A DNA stretch of 64,000 nucleotides from an uncultured Acidimicrobiia bacterium (GTDB taxonomy: Bacteria > Actinomycetota > Acidimicrobiia > Spongiisociales > Spongiisociaceae), in the NCBI GenBank assembly GCA_958295745.1, contig CATQHD010000001.1:1-64000 (forward strand), written 5' to 3'. Positions within the stretch are counted from its first letter, which is position 1. Every line of letters starts with the position of its first letter. Shown one piece after another: positions 45,301 through 57,300 of this stretch. The position numbers and the translations under genes are program-made. Under the pieces are notes generated by a model. It ran no database searches. It was not told the origin of the DNA and saw only the letters and a list, made by a program, of their open reading frames with translations.

Positions 45301-48300
45301 CGGCCGGCGTGGAGAACCTGGTCCCCCTCGATAACACGGGCGGCGAAAACTATACGTTCACGGCCGCCCCGACCGGAACCGGCACCCTCACAGTCGACAT
45401 CCCGGCGGGCGGGCTCACGGACATCGCCGGCAACGACAACGAGGCGGCCCCGCAGTTCTCCATATCATACAACGCCGACCGCCCCGCCACCACCATCACC
45501 TCGGAGCAGACCAGCCCCACCAGAGTCTCCCCGATCACATTCAACGTGACCTTCGGCACCGGCGTCTCCGGCTTCGTGGCAGGCGACATCGTGCTGTCCG
45601 GTACCGCGGCACCCTCCGCCGTCACCGGCCTTGTGACACTCAGCGATACCCGATACTCCTTTGATCTCGTGCCGACTCGCGACGGCACCATCTTTGTGGA
45701 CGTCGCCGCCGGCGTGGCAGAGACCTCCCTGGGCCTCACCAACACGGAGGCCGTCCGGTTCAAGATGGTATCGGATACGGAGGGCCCCACCCCCGAGATC
45801 ACCGGCGAGCAGGTCAGCCTGAACGGCGCCTCCGTCCTCAACTTTACGGTCGACTTCGGCGAAAACGTCACCGGCTTTGCGGCAGAGGACGTCACGCTGG
45901 GCGGCGTCTCCGTCCCGGCCGGCGTGGAGAACCTGGTCCCCCTCGATAACACGGGCGGCGAAAACTATACGTTCACGGCCGCCCCCTCCGCCACCGGCAC
46001 CCTCACAGTCGACATCCCGGCGGGCGGGCTCACGGACATCGCCGGCAACGACAACGAGGCGGCCCCGCAGTTCTCCATATCATACAACGCCGACCGCCCC
46101 GCCACCACCATCACCTCGGTGCAGACCAGCCCCACCAAAGTCTCCCCGATCACATTCAACGTGACCTTCGGCACCGGCGTCTCCGGCTTCGTGGCAGGCG
46201 ACATCGTGCTGTCCGGTACCGCGGCACCCTCCGCCGTCACCGGTCTTGTGACGCTCAGCGATACCCGATACTCCTTTGATCTCGTGCCGACTCGCGACGG
46301 CACCATCTTTGTGGACGTGGCCGCCGGCGTGGCAGAGACCTCCCTGGGCCTCACCAACACGGAGGCCGTCCGGTTCAAGATGGTATCGGATACGGAGGGC
46401 CCCACCCCCGAGATCACCGGCGAGCAGGTCAGCCTGAACGGCGCCTCCGTCCTCAACTTTACGGTCGACTTCGGCGAAAACGTCACCGGCTTTGCGGCAG
46501 AGGACGTCACGCTGGGCGGCGTCTCCGTCCCGGCCGGCGTGGAGAACCTGGTCCCCCTCGATAACACGGGCGGCGAAAACTATACCTTCACGGCCGCCCC
46601 CTCCGCCACCGGCACCCTCACAGTCGACATCCCGGCGGGCGGGCTCACGGACATCGCCGGCAACGACAACGAGGCGGCCCCGCAGTTCTCCATATCATAC
46701 AACGCCGACCGCCCCGCCACCACCATCACCTCGGTGCAGACCAGCCCCACCAAAGTCTCCCCGATCACATTCAACGTGACCTTCGGCACCGGCGTCTCCG
46801 GCTTCGTGGCAGGCGACATCGTGCTGTCCGGTACCGCGGCACCCTCCGCCGTCACCGGTCTTGTGACGCTCAGCGATACCCGATACTCCTTTGATCTCGT
46901 GCCGACTCGCGACGGCACCATCTTTGTGGACGTCGCCGCCGGCGTGGCAGAGACCTCCCTGGGCCTCACCAACACGGAGGCCGTCCGGTTCAAGATGGTA
47001 TCGGATACGGAGGGCCCCACCCCCGAGATCACCGGCGAGCAGGTCAGCCTGAACGGCGCCTCCGTCCTCAACTTTACGGTCGACTTCGGCGAAAACGTCA
47101 CCGGCTTTGCGGCAGAGGACGTCACGCTGGGCGGCGTCTCCGTCCCGGCCGGCGTGGAGAACCTGGTCCCCCTCGATAACACGGGCGGCGAAAACTATAC
47201 CTTCACGGCCGCCCCCTCCGCCACCGGCACCCTCACAGTCGACATCCCGGCGGGCGGGCTCACGGACATCGCCGGCAACGACAACGAGGCGGCCCCGCAG
47301 TTCTCCATATCATACAACGCCGACCGCCCCGCCACCACCATCACCTCGGTGCAGACCAGCCCCACCAAAGTCTCCCCGATCACATTCAACGTGACCTTCG
47401 GCACCGGCGTCTCCGGCTTCGTGGCAGGCGACATCGTGCTGTCCGGTACCGCGGCACCCTCCGCCGTCACCGGTCTTGTGACGCTCAGCGATACCCGATA
47501 CTCCTTTGATCTCGTGCCGACTCGCGACGGCACCATCTTTGTGGACGTCGCCGCCGGCGTGGCAGAGACCTCCCTGGGCCTCACCAACACGGAGGCCGTC
47601 CGGTTCAAGATGGTATCGGATACGGAGGGCCCCACCCCCGAGATCACCGGCGAGCAGGTCAGCCTGAACGGCGCCTCCGTCCTCAACTTTACGGTCGACT
47701 TCGGCGAAAACGTCACCGGCTTTACAGCCGGCGACGTCGTGCTGTCCGGTATCACTACCGTCTCCGGCGTGGAGAACCTGGTCCCCCTCGATAACACGGG
47801 CGGCGAAAACTATACCTTCACGGCCGCCCCCTCCGCCACCGGCACCCTCACAGTCGACATCCCGGCGGGCGGGCTCACGGACATCGCCGGCAACGACAAC
47901 GAGGCGGCCCCGACCTATTCCATACGGTACGAGAGTGCTCAGCCCGGACCCGTCACGCCCGGATCCCTGGTCCCGACCATAACCCCGTCGCAGACCGGCC
48001 CCACGGCCCTGCAGGACGTCCCCTTCAGCCTGGCCTTCAACCGGCACATAAACTCCTCGACCCTGGACGCCTCGGACATCGAGGCGTCCTCGGGTACCGT
48101 TCAGGATCTGCGCTGGACGATGCGGCCCAACTCGACATTCGGCGAATCCGGGGATAACCCCGGCCAGTTCAACGGCCCCCTCGGCGTGGCCGTCAACGGT
48201 TCCGGCCACATATTCGTGGCCAACCACTTCAACAAGCGCATCGACGTATACGACCGTGCGCTGGACTATTTCGGCAGCATCGGCGGGCTCAACTTCGCCC

Positions 48301-51300
48301 ACGGCGTGGCCGTCAACGGTTCCGGCCACATATTCGTGGCCGACACGTCCAACGACCGCGTCCGGGTATACGACCCCTCGTTCGGCCACGTCGCCGACAT
48401 CACCGACTCGCTGTACCGGCCCACCGGCATTGCATTCAACGGAACCGGCCACATCTTCGTGGCCGAGTATAGCGGCAACACCGTCGCCGTATTCGATACC
48501 GCAAGGAACCACGTCACCGAATTCTCGGAATCGCTGTCCTCGAGCACGTTCAGCAATCCGACCGACGTGGCCGTCGACGCGGACACGGGCAACATCTACG
48601 TGGCCGACACCTCCCGCAACCGCATCGCCATCCTGGATCGCGCCGGCAACCCCCTCGCCGAGATAGTCTCGCTTGACCGCCCGGCCGGTATCGAGGTGGA
48701 CCCCGCCACCGGCAACATCTTCGTGGCCGAGTTCACTGGCGGCGTCAGCGATGGCAACGAGAGCCTGCAGGTGTTCAACGGTACCACGTACCGCAGCATC
48801 GCCACCGTCACCACCACCTTCGGCAACTACACCGGGATCGCCGTTGATGGCACCACCGGAACCGTATACGCGGCCGAACGGATCCCCAACCACATCCGGA
48901 CATTCGACCAGCTGTACACCTTTAGCGTGACGGGGGCGGACGACGGGGCCACGCTCACGGTACACATGCCGGAGGCACGCGTGCAGGACACCGCCGGCGG
49001 CGACAACGTGGCGTCTGCACCCGCAAGCATCGCCATAGACCGGACCGTCCCCGTCGCCCCGGTCCCCGTCATCACCGCGACACAGCCCAGCTCCACAAAC
49101 GCCACCACCGTCAACTTCCAGGTGGACTTTGGCCGGACCGTCACCGAGTTTGTGGCAGGCGACATCACGGTATCCGGGACCGCCACCACGGGCGGTGTCA
49201 CCAACTTTGCAGGCAGCGGGGCCGCATACACATTTGATGTCGTCCCCACCGCCGACGGCACCATCCTCATAGATATCGCCGCCGGCGCGGCACAGGGCAC
49301 CGCAGACCTGTCCAGCGTGGCGGCAACCACATTCCTGATTACCTTTGACGCCACGCCCCCGACCCCGACGATCACCCCGGTACCGCCGGGCCCCACCGGC
49401 CTGAACCCGGTGTCCTTTGACATGACATTCAACGACACCATGGACTCGGCGACCGTCACGGCCGCCGACATCAAGGCCACCTCGGGAACGGTACAGAACA
49501 TGCGCATGGTTCCGCAGTATAACGGCACCTTTGGCGACCCCGGTTCCGGCAACGGCCAGTTCCAAGAACCGTACCGCCTGACGGTCGACGGACTGGGCAA
49601 CGTATACGTGGCCGACGAGAGCAACCAACGCATCCAGGTGTTCAACTCCACACTGGACCATATCACCAACATCGAGGACAACTTTGACTATCCGACCAGC
49701 GTGGCAGTCGACGGTACCTCGGGCAACATTTACGTGGCCGACTCGGGCAACGACCGCATCGCGGTGTTCAACTCCTCCCGGGACCACATCGACGACATCA
49801 CCCACTCGCTTGACTTTCCAAACGACGTGGCCGTCAACGGTACGGGCCACATATTCGTGGCCAGCACCGCCACCGCCACCGTCTGGATATTCGACTCCGC
49901 GCGAGACCCCGTCACCAGCATCGACGGCTTTGGATCCCCGCATGGCGTAGCCGTCGACTCCTCGGGCAACATTTACGTGTCCGACACAAACGACGATTCT
50001 GTCCAGATCTTCGACTCCGTAGGGGATCCCGTCGCCGAACTCGCCGGCCCGTTTGACAATCCTATCGGCATGGCAGTCGACGGCTCCTCGGGCAACATTT
50101 ACGTGGCCGACTCGGGCAACGACCGCATCGCGGTGTACGGCTCCGACAGGCAATTCGTCGCCAACATCACCAACGCCTTTACCTATGTGCAGGGCGTGGC
50201 AGTAGACGCCGCCTCGGGCACCCTGTACGCGCCCGACTGGGGCGTCAGCAACATCCAGATCTTTGATCCGGCGTACGTCTTTGACGTGGCCGATCCGGCC
50301 GGCGGGGAGGCCCTTGAGGTGAACCTGCCGGCCGGCCGCGTGCAGGACAGGGCCGGAAACGCAAACGTGGAATCCAACACGGCGAGCATCGCCGTCGACC
50401 GGCCCGCCCCCGCAGCCCCGCCCGTCCCGGTCATCACATCGGTGCAGGACAGCCCGACCAATACCACCCCCATCAGCTTCAACGTTACATTCGACCTGGA
50501 CGTCACCGGCTTTGCCGGTGCCGACATCACGCTGACAGGTGCCGCCGCCCCGGGCGCCGTCACCGGCTTTGCAGCACTTGACGCCAAGCGCTACTCCTTT
50601 GACGTCGTGCCCACAGCCCCCGGCAACGTCACCGTGGACATCGCCGCCGGTGTGGCGCAGAGCACCCCCGGCGGCGTGGACAATACCAAGGCGGACCGGC
50701 TCACCGTACGGTTCGACAACGTCGCCCCCGCCCCCGTGATCACCGGGGAGCAGACCCTCTCGCACGGCATCCAGACCCTCAACTTTACGGTGGCCTGGGG
50801 CGAGAACGTCACCGGCTTTGAAACGGACGACATCGCCCTGGCCGGCCTGGCGACGGGCGGCGTGCTCAACCTGGCCCCCGCCCCCGGTACGGACGGCAAA
50901 AACCATACCTTTGGGGTGATACCCACGGCGGACGGCACCCTCCACGTGGACATCGCCGCCGGTACGGTACGGGACATCGCAGGCAACGACAACCTGGCGG
51001 CCCCCCGGTTCTCCATCGAATACGACGGCTCTGCGCCGGGCGCCGCCGTCTCGGCCGTGCAGCCGGATCCGACCAACTCCGCCACCATCAACTTCCACGT
51101 CAACTTTACGGCTCCGGTCGCCGGCTTTACATCCGGGGACATCACGCTGACAGGCGACGCGGCCTCCGCCGGCGTGACCGGCTTTGCGCCCGGGGACGCA
51201 ACCGGCGCCAACTATACGTTCGATGTCGTCCCGACCGAGGACGGCACCATCACCGTGGACATCGCGGCCGGCGTGGCGCAGAGCACCGCAAACGGCCTGG

Positions 51301-54300
51301 ACAACACGGCGGCCCCCGGGTTCGAGATCACATACGACGGCACGGCGCCCGTCCCGGCCATCGTCCCGGTGCAGGCGGGCCCCACCGGCCTGAACCCCGT
51401 GCCCTTCAACATGACCTTCAGCGAGCACGTGAACGCCACCGTCCTTGAAGCCTCGGACATCACCGCCACCTCGGGGACCGTCCTGGACCTGCGCCCGTCC
51501 CCGTCCCACAACGCCACCGTCGGCACCACCGGCGCCACCGGCACCTCCAACGGCGAGTTCAACACCCCGTCGGGCATCGCGGCGGACTCTGCGGGCAACA
51601 TATACGTGGCCGATAGGGACAACGACCGCGTCCAGGTCTTCGACCATACCGGGGCCCACATCGCCAACATCGGCTCCTTGAACGCCCCGTACGGCGTGGC
51701 CGTAGACGGCACCTCGGGCACCGTATACGTGGCCGATACCAACACCCACACGATCCGGGTGTACGATTCGGCGAGGATCTCCACCGGGACCACCATCACC
51801 GACGGGTTCTCGCAGCCCACCGCCGTGGCAGTTGACGGCACCTCGGGCACCGTATACGTGGCCGACTTTGGCAACGGCCGCCTCCGGGCGTACGATCCGG
51901 CCGGGACCCGCACCGGCGAGATCACCGGGCTCAGCCAGCCGCGCGGCGTGGCCGTCGACGGCTCGGGCAACATATACGTGGCGGTCACCGGCAGCGACAT
52001 CGTAAAGGTGTACGGCCCCGGGATGACCCACACCGCCGACATCACCGGGCTCAGCCAGCCTAGCGGCGTGGCCATCGACCCAGTCACCGGCAACATATAC
52101 GTGGCCGACACCGGCAACGACCGCATCGCGGTGTTCGACTCCTCACTGGCCCCCGTCACCACCGTCACCGGCTCGTTCGTCAGCCCCTACGGCGTGGCCG
52201 TCCACGGCACCGCCGGCCACCTGTACGTGGCGGACGCGGGCGCCCACGACATCCGGATCTTTGATCCCGCATACGCCTTTAACGTGACCGATCCCGCGGA
52301 CGGGCGGATCCTCAACGTGAGCCTGCCCGCGGGCCTCGTGCAGGACAGGGCGGGAAACGACAACGAGGCCTCCAACCGGGCAGGCATCGAGATAGACAGG
52401 GCGGCCCCCCTCCCGGCCATCACCTCGAAGCAGACCGGCCCGACCAACTCCGCCACCATCAGCTTCAACGTGACATTCGACCGGGACGTCACCGGCTTTA
52501 CGGCATCGGACATCAGGCTGACCGGAGATGCGGCCTCGGGCGGCGTGGCCAACTTTGACGACAGTGACGCCCCCGTCTACAGGTTCGACGTCGTACCCTC
52601 CCGGGACGGCCTCATCACCGTGGACGTCGACGCCGGCGTGGCACAAAGCCTCGCAAACATCCCCAATGTCGCGGCCGTCCAGTTCCCGATCAGGTCGGAC
52701 CGCACCGCACCGGCCCCGGTCATCAACTCCACCCAGACCAGCCCGACCGGCACCACCCCGATCAACTTCAAGATCGACTTTGGCGAAGAGGTCACCGAAT
52801 TCACCTCCGCCGGGATCGTACTGTCCGGGCTTACCGCCCACGGCGGCGTGGAGGACTTTGTGCGCATCGACGGCGGCGTCAACTATACCTTCGTCGTGAG
52901 GCCCACCGCCGACGGCATCATCCACGTGGACGTCCCGGCAAACACCGCCCGGGATACCGCCGGCAACGACAACACGGCGGCCGACCGGTTCTCGATCACA
53001 TACGACAGGACGGTCCCCGCCGCCCCCGCCCCGGTCATCACCTCCGTACAGTCCAGCCCGACCAATACCACCCCAATCAGCTTCAACGTGACATTCGACC
53101 TGGCCGTCACCGGCTTTGCAGGCACGGACATCACGCTGACAGGCGCCGCCGCCCCGGGCGCCGTCACCGGATTTACTGTACTTGACGCCAAGCGCTACTC
53201 CTTTGAGGTCGTGCCCACCGCCCCCGGCAACGTCACAGTCGACATCGCCGCCGGCGTGGCGCAGAGCACCCCCGGCGGCGTGGACAACACGGTAGCGGAC
53301 CGGCTCACCGTACGGTTCGACAACGTCGCCCCGACCCCCGAGATCAGCGGGGAACAGTCCGGTGCCGCCCTCAACTTTAACATAGGCTTTGGCGAAAAGG
53401 TCGAGGACTTTGTCTCAGCCGACATCGTGCTGTCCGGCCTCACCGCCCACGGCGGCATAACCGGGTTTACGCCCGTAAACAACGGCGCCAACTATACCTT
53501 CGTCGTGAGGCCGACCGCCGACGGCACCCTCCACGTGGACGTCCCGGCAAACACCGCCCGGGATACCGCCGGCAACGACAACACGGCGGCCGACCGGTTC
53601 TCGATCACATACGACAGGACGGTCCCCGCCGCCCCCGCCCCGGTCATCACCTCCGTACAGTCCAGCCCGACCAATACCACCCCAATCAGCTTCAACGTGA
53701 CATTCGACCTGGCCGTCACCGGCTTTGCAGGCACGGACATCACGCTGACAGGCGCCGCCGCCCCGGGCGCCGTCACCGGATTTACTGTACTTGACGCCAA
53801 GCGCTACTCCTTTGAGGTCGTGCCCACCGGCCTAGGCAACGTCACAGTCGACATCGCCGCCGGCGTGGCGCAGAGCACCCCCGGCGGCGTGGACAACACC
53901 GAGGCCGACACGCTCACCGTACGGTTCGACAACGTCGCCCCGGCCCCCAAGATCACGGGCGAGCAGACCCTTTCGCACGGCATCCAGACACTCAACTTTA
54001 CGGTGGACTGGGGCGAGAACGTCACCGGCTTTGATGCCGCGGACGTAGTCCTGTCTGGACTCACCACCACCGGCGGCGTGCTGAACCTGGCCCCCGCCCC
54101 AGGTACGGACGACAAAAACTATACCTTTGGGGTGGTACCAACGGCGGACGGCACCCTCGACGTCGACATCGCCGCCGCCGTGGTGCAGGACATCGCCGGC
54201 AACGACAATACCGCGGCGAACCGGTTCTCGATCGATTATGACACCTCGCGCCCCGCCGTGGAGATCACCTCGGCGCAGACCGGCCGGACCAACGCCACCA

Positions 54301-57300
54301 CCCTGGCATTCAACGTGACATTCAGCGAGTCCGTCAACGGCTTCGAGGAGGGTGACATACAGGTCGGCGGCACGGCGGCCACCGGAGGCGTCACCGGCTT
54401 TGGATCCGTGCCCACCCCGGGAACCGAGGACGTCTACGGGTTCGAGCTGGTGCCCACCCGTGACGGCACCCTGACGGTCGACGTCGATGCGGGCGTGGCC
54501 ACCAGCGGCCTGGGCAACACCAACACGGCGGCCCCGCAGCTCGAGCTGTTCTCGGACAGGACCGTCCCCGTACCTATCATCACCACGACCCAGCCGAGCA
54601 CCACCGGCTCTGCCACCGTCGACTTTAACATCGGGTTCAACGAGACCGTCACCGAGTTTACCGCCGATGACATCGCCGTATCGGGATCGGGCAGCCCAGG
54701 CGCCGTCACCAACTTTGCGAGCATCAACGAGGGGGCCAACTATACCTTCGACCTGGTGGCCTCCTCGCAGGGCACCGTACAGGTGGACATCGCCGCCGGC
54801 GCGGCGCGCGACCTGGCCGGCAGCCCCAACACGGCTGCCGCCACCCTCTCGGTGGACTATGACCCGACCCGCCCCTCCGTGCTGATCACCTCTGCACAGT
54901 CGGGACGGACCAACGCCACCACCCTGGCATTCAACGTGACATTCAGCGAGTCCGTCAACGGCTTCGAGGAGGGTGACATACAGGTCGGCGGGATGGCCTC
55001 CCACGGAGGCGTCACCGGCTTCGGGTCGGTGCCCACCCCGGGAACCGAGGACGTCTACGGGTTCGAGCTGGTGCCCACCCGTGACGGCACCCTGACGGTC
55101 GACGTCGATGCGGGCGTCGCCACCAGCGGCCTGGGCAACACCAACACGGCGGCCCCGCAGCTCGAGCTGTTCTCGGACAGGACCGTCCCCGTACCTATCA
55201 TCACCACGACCCAGCCGAGCACCACCGGCTCTGCCACCGTCGACTTTAACATCGGGTTCAACGAGACCGTCACCGAGTTTACCGCCGAGGACATCGCCGT
55301 ATCGGGATCGGGTAGCCCAGGCGCCGTCACCAACTTTGCGAGCATCAACGAGGGGGCCAACTATACCTTCGACCTGGTGGCCTCCTCGCAGGGCACCGTA
55401 CAGGTGGACATCGCCGCCGGCGCGGCGCGCGACCTGGCCGGCAGCCCCAACACGGCTGCCGCCACCCTCTCGGTGGACTATGACCCGACCCGCCCCTCCG
55501 TGCTGATCACCTCTGCACAGTCGGGCCGGACCAACGCCACCACCCTGGCATTCAACGTGACATTCAGCGAGTCCGTCAACGGCTTCGAGGAGGGTGACAT
55601 ACAGGTCGGCGGGATGGCCTCCCACGGAGGCGTCACCGGCTTCGGGTCGGTGCCCACCCCGGGAACCGAGGACGTCTACGGGTTCGAGCTGGTGCCCACC
55701 CGTGACGGCACCCTGACGGTCGACGTCGATGCGGGCGTCGCCACCAGCGGCCTGGGCAACACCAACACGGCGGCCCCGCAGCTCGAGCTGTTCTCGGACA
55801 GGACCGTCCCCGTACCTATCATCACCACGACCCAGCCGAGCACCACCGGCTCTGCCACCGTCGACTTTAACATCGGGTTCAACGAGACCGTCACCGAGTT
55901 TACCGCCGAGGACATCGCCGTATCGGGATCGGGTAGCCCAGGCGCCGTCACCAACTTTGCGAGCATCAACGAGGGGGCCAACTATACCTTCGACCTGGTG
56001 GCCTCCTCGCAGGGCACCGTACAGGTGGACATCGCCGCCGGCGCGGCGCGCGACCTGGCCGGCAGCCCCAACACGGCTGCCGCCACCCTCTCGGTGGACT
56101 ATGACCCGACCCGCCCCTCCGTGCTGATCACCTCTGCACAGTCGGGCCGGACCAACGCCACCACCCTGGCATTCAACGTGACATTCAGCGAGTCCGTCAA
56201 CGGCTTCGAGGAGGGTGACATACAGGTCGGCGGGATGGCCTCCCACGGAGGCGTCACCGGCTTCGGGTCGGTGCCCACCCCGGGAACCGAGGACGTCTAC
56301 GGGTTCGAGCTGGTGCCCACCCGTGACGGCACCGTCACGGTCGACGTCGATGCGGGCGTCGCCACCAGCGGCCTGGGCAACACCAACACGGCGGCCCCGC
56401 AGCTCGAGCTGTTCTCGGACAGGACCGTCCCCGTACCTATCATCACCACGACCCAGCCTAGCACCACCGGCTCTGCCACCGTCGACTTTAACATCGGGTT
56501 CAACGAGACCGTCACCGAGTTTACCGCCGAGGACATCGCCGTATCGGGATCGGGTAGCCCAGGCGCCGTCACCAACTTTGCGAGCATCAACGAGGGGGCC
56601 AACTATACCTTCGACCTGGTGGCCTCCTCGCAGGGCACCGTACAGGTGGACATCGCCGCCGGCGCGGCGCGCGACCTGGCCGGCAGCCCCAACACGGCTG
56701 CCGCCACCCTCTCGGTGGACTATGACCCGACCCGCCCAACCGTGCTGATCACCTCTGCACAGTCGGGCCGGACCAACGCCACCACCCTGGCATTCAACGT
56801 GACATTCAGCGAGTCCGTCAACGGCTTCGAGGAGGGTGACATACAGGTCGGCGGGATGGCCTCCCACGGCGGCGTCACCGGCTTTGGATCCGTGCCCACC
56901 CCGGGAACCGAGGACGTCTACGGGTTCGAGCTGGTGCCCACCCGTGACGGCACCGTCACGGTCGACGTCGATGCGGGCGTCGCCACCAGCGGCCTGGGCA
57001 ACACCAACACGGCGGCCCCGCAGCTCGAGCTGTTCTCGGACAGGACCGTCCCCGTACCTATCATCACCACGACCCAGCCTAGCACCACCGGCTCTGCCAC
57101 CGTCGACTTTAACATCGGGTTCAACGAGACCGTCACCGAGTTTACCGCCGAGGACATCGCCGTATCGGGATCGGGTAGCCCAGGCGCCGTCACCAACTTT
57201 GCGAGCATCAACGAGGGGGCCAACTATACCTTCGACCTGGTGGCCTCCTCGCAGGGCACCGTACAGGTGGACATCGCCGCCGGCGCGGCGCGCGACCTGG

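Larger units (their letters stand above)
12630..52420 (+). repeat. 25 six-bladed NHL propellers, each split into an Ig-like domain
   Basis: Approximate positions of the six-blade stretches: 12750-13530, 14150-14925, 15240-15960, 16600-17325, 18290-19045, 19700-20430, 20755-21510, 22140-22915, 23255-23995, 24640-25365, 26310-27030, 27660-28385, 29025-29800, 30430-31195, 31840-32580, 33520-34245, 34890-35630, 36260-37115, 37745-38475, 39105-39850, 40490-41240, 42165-42905, 48170-48920, 49555-50285 and 51555-52275. I counted six blades in the first, second, fifth and last; the others have similar length. Each is preceded by TL-ASDI-ATSGTV-NLR and followed by a segment like F-V-DPADGRTLAV, PAG-VQD-AGN and IDRT. 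Confidence 0.85.

Noticed and set aside
47310-52031. 1,573-aa minus-strand open frame
   Set aside because: Antisense shadow of the giant gene; G/C-ending codons leave few stops on the reverse strand. Its sequence is a mirror of Ig and NHL codons.
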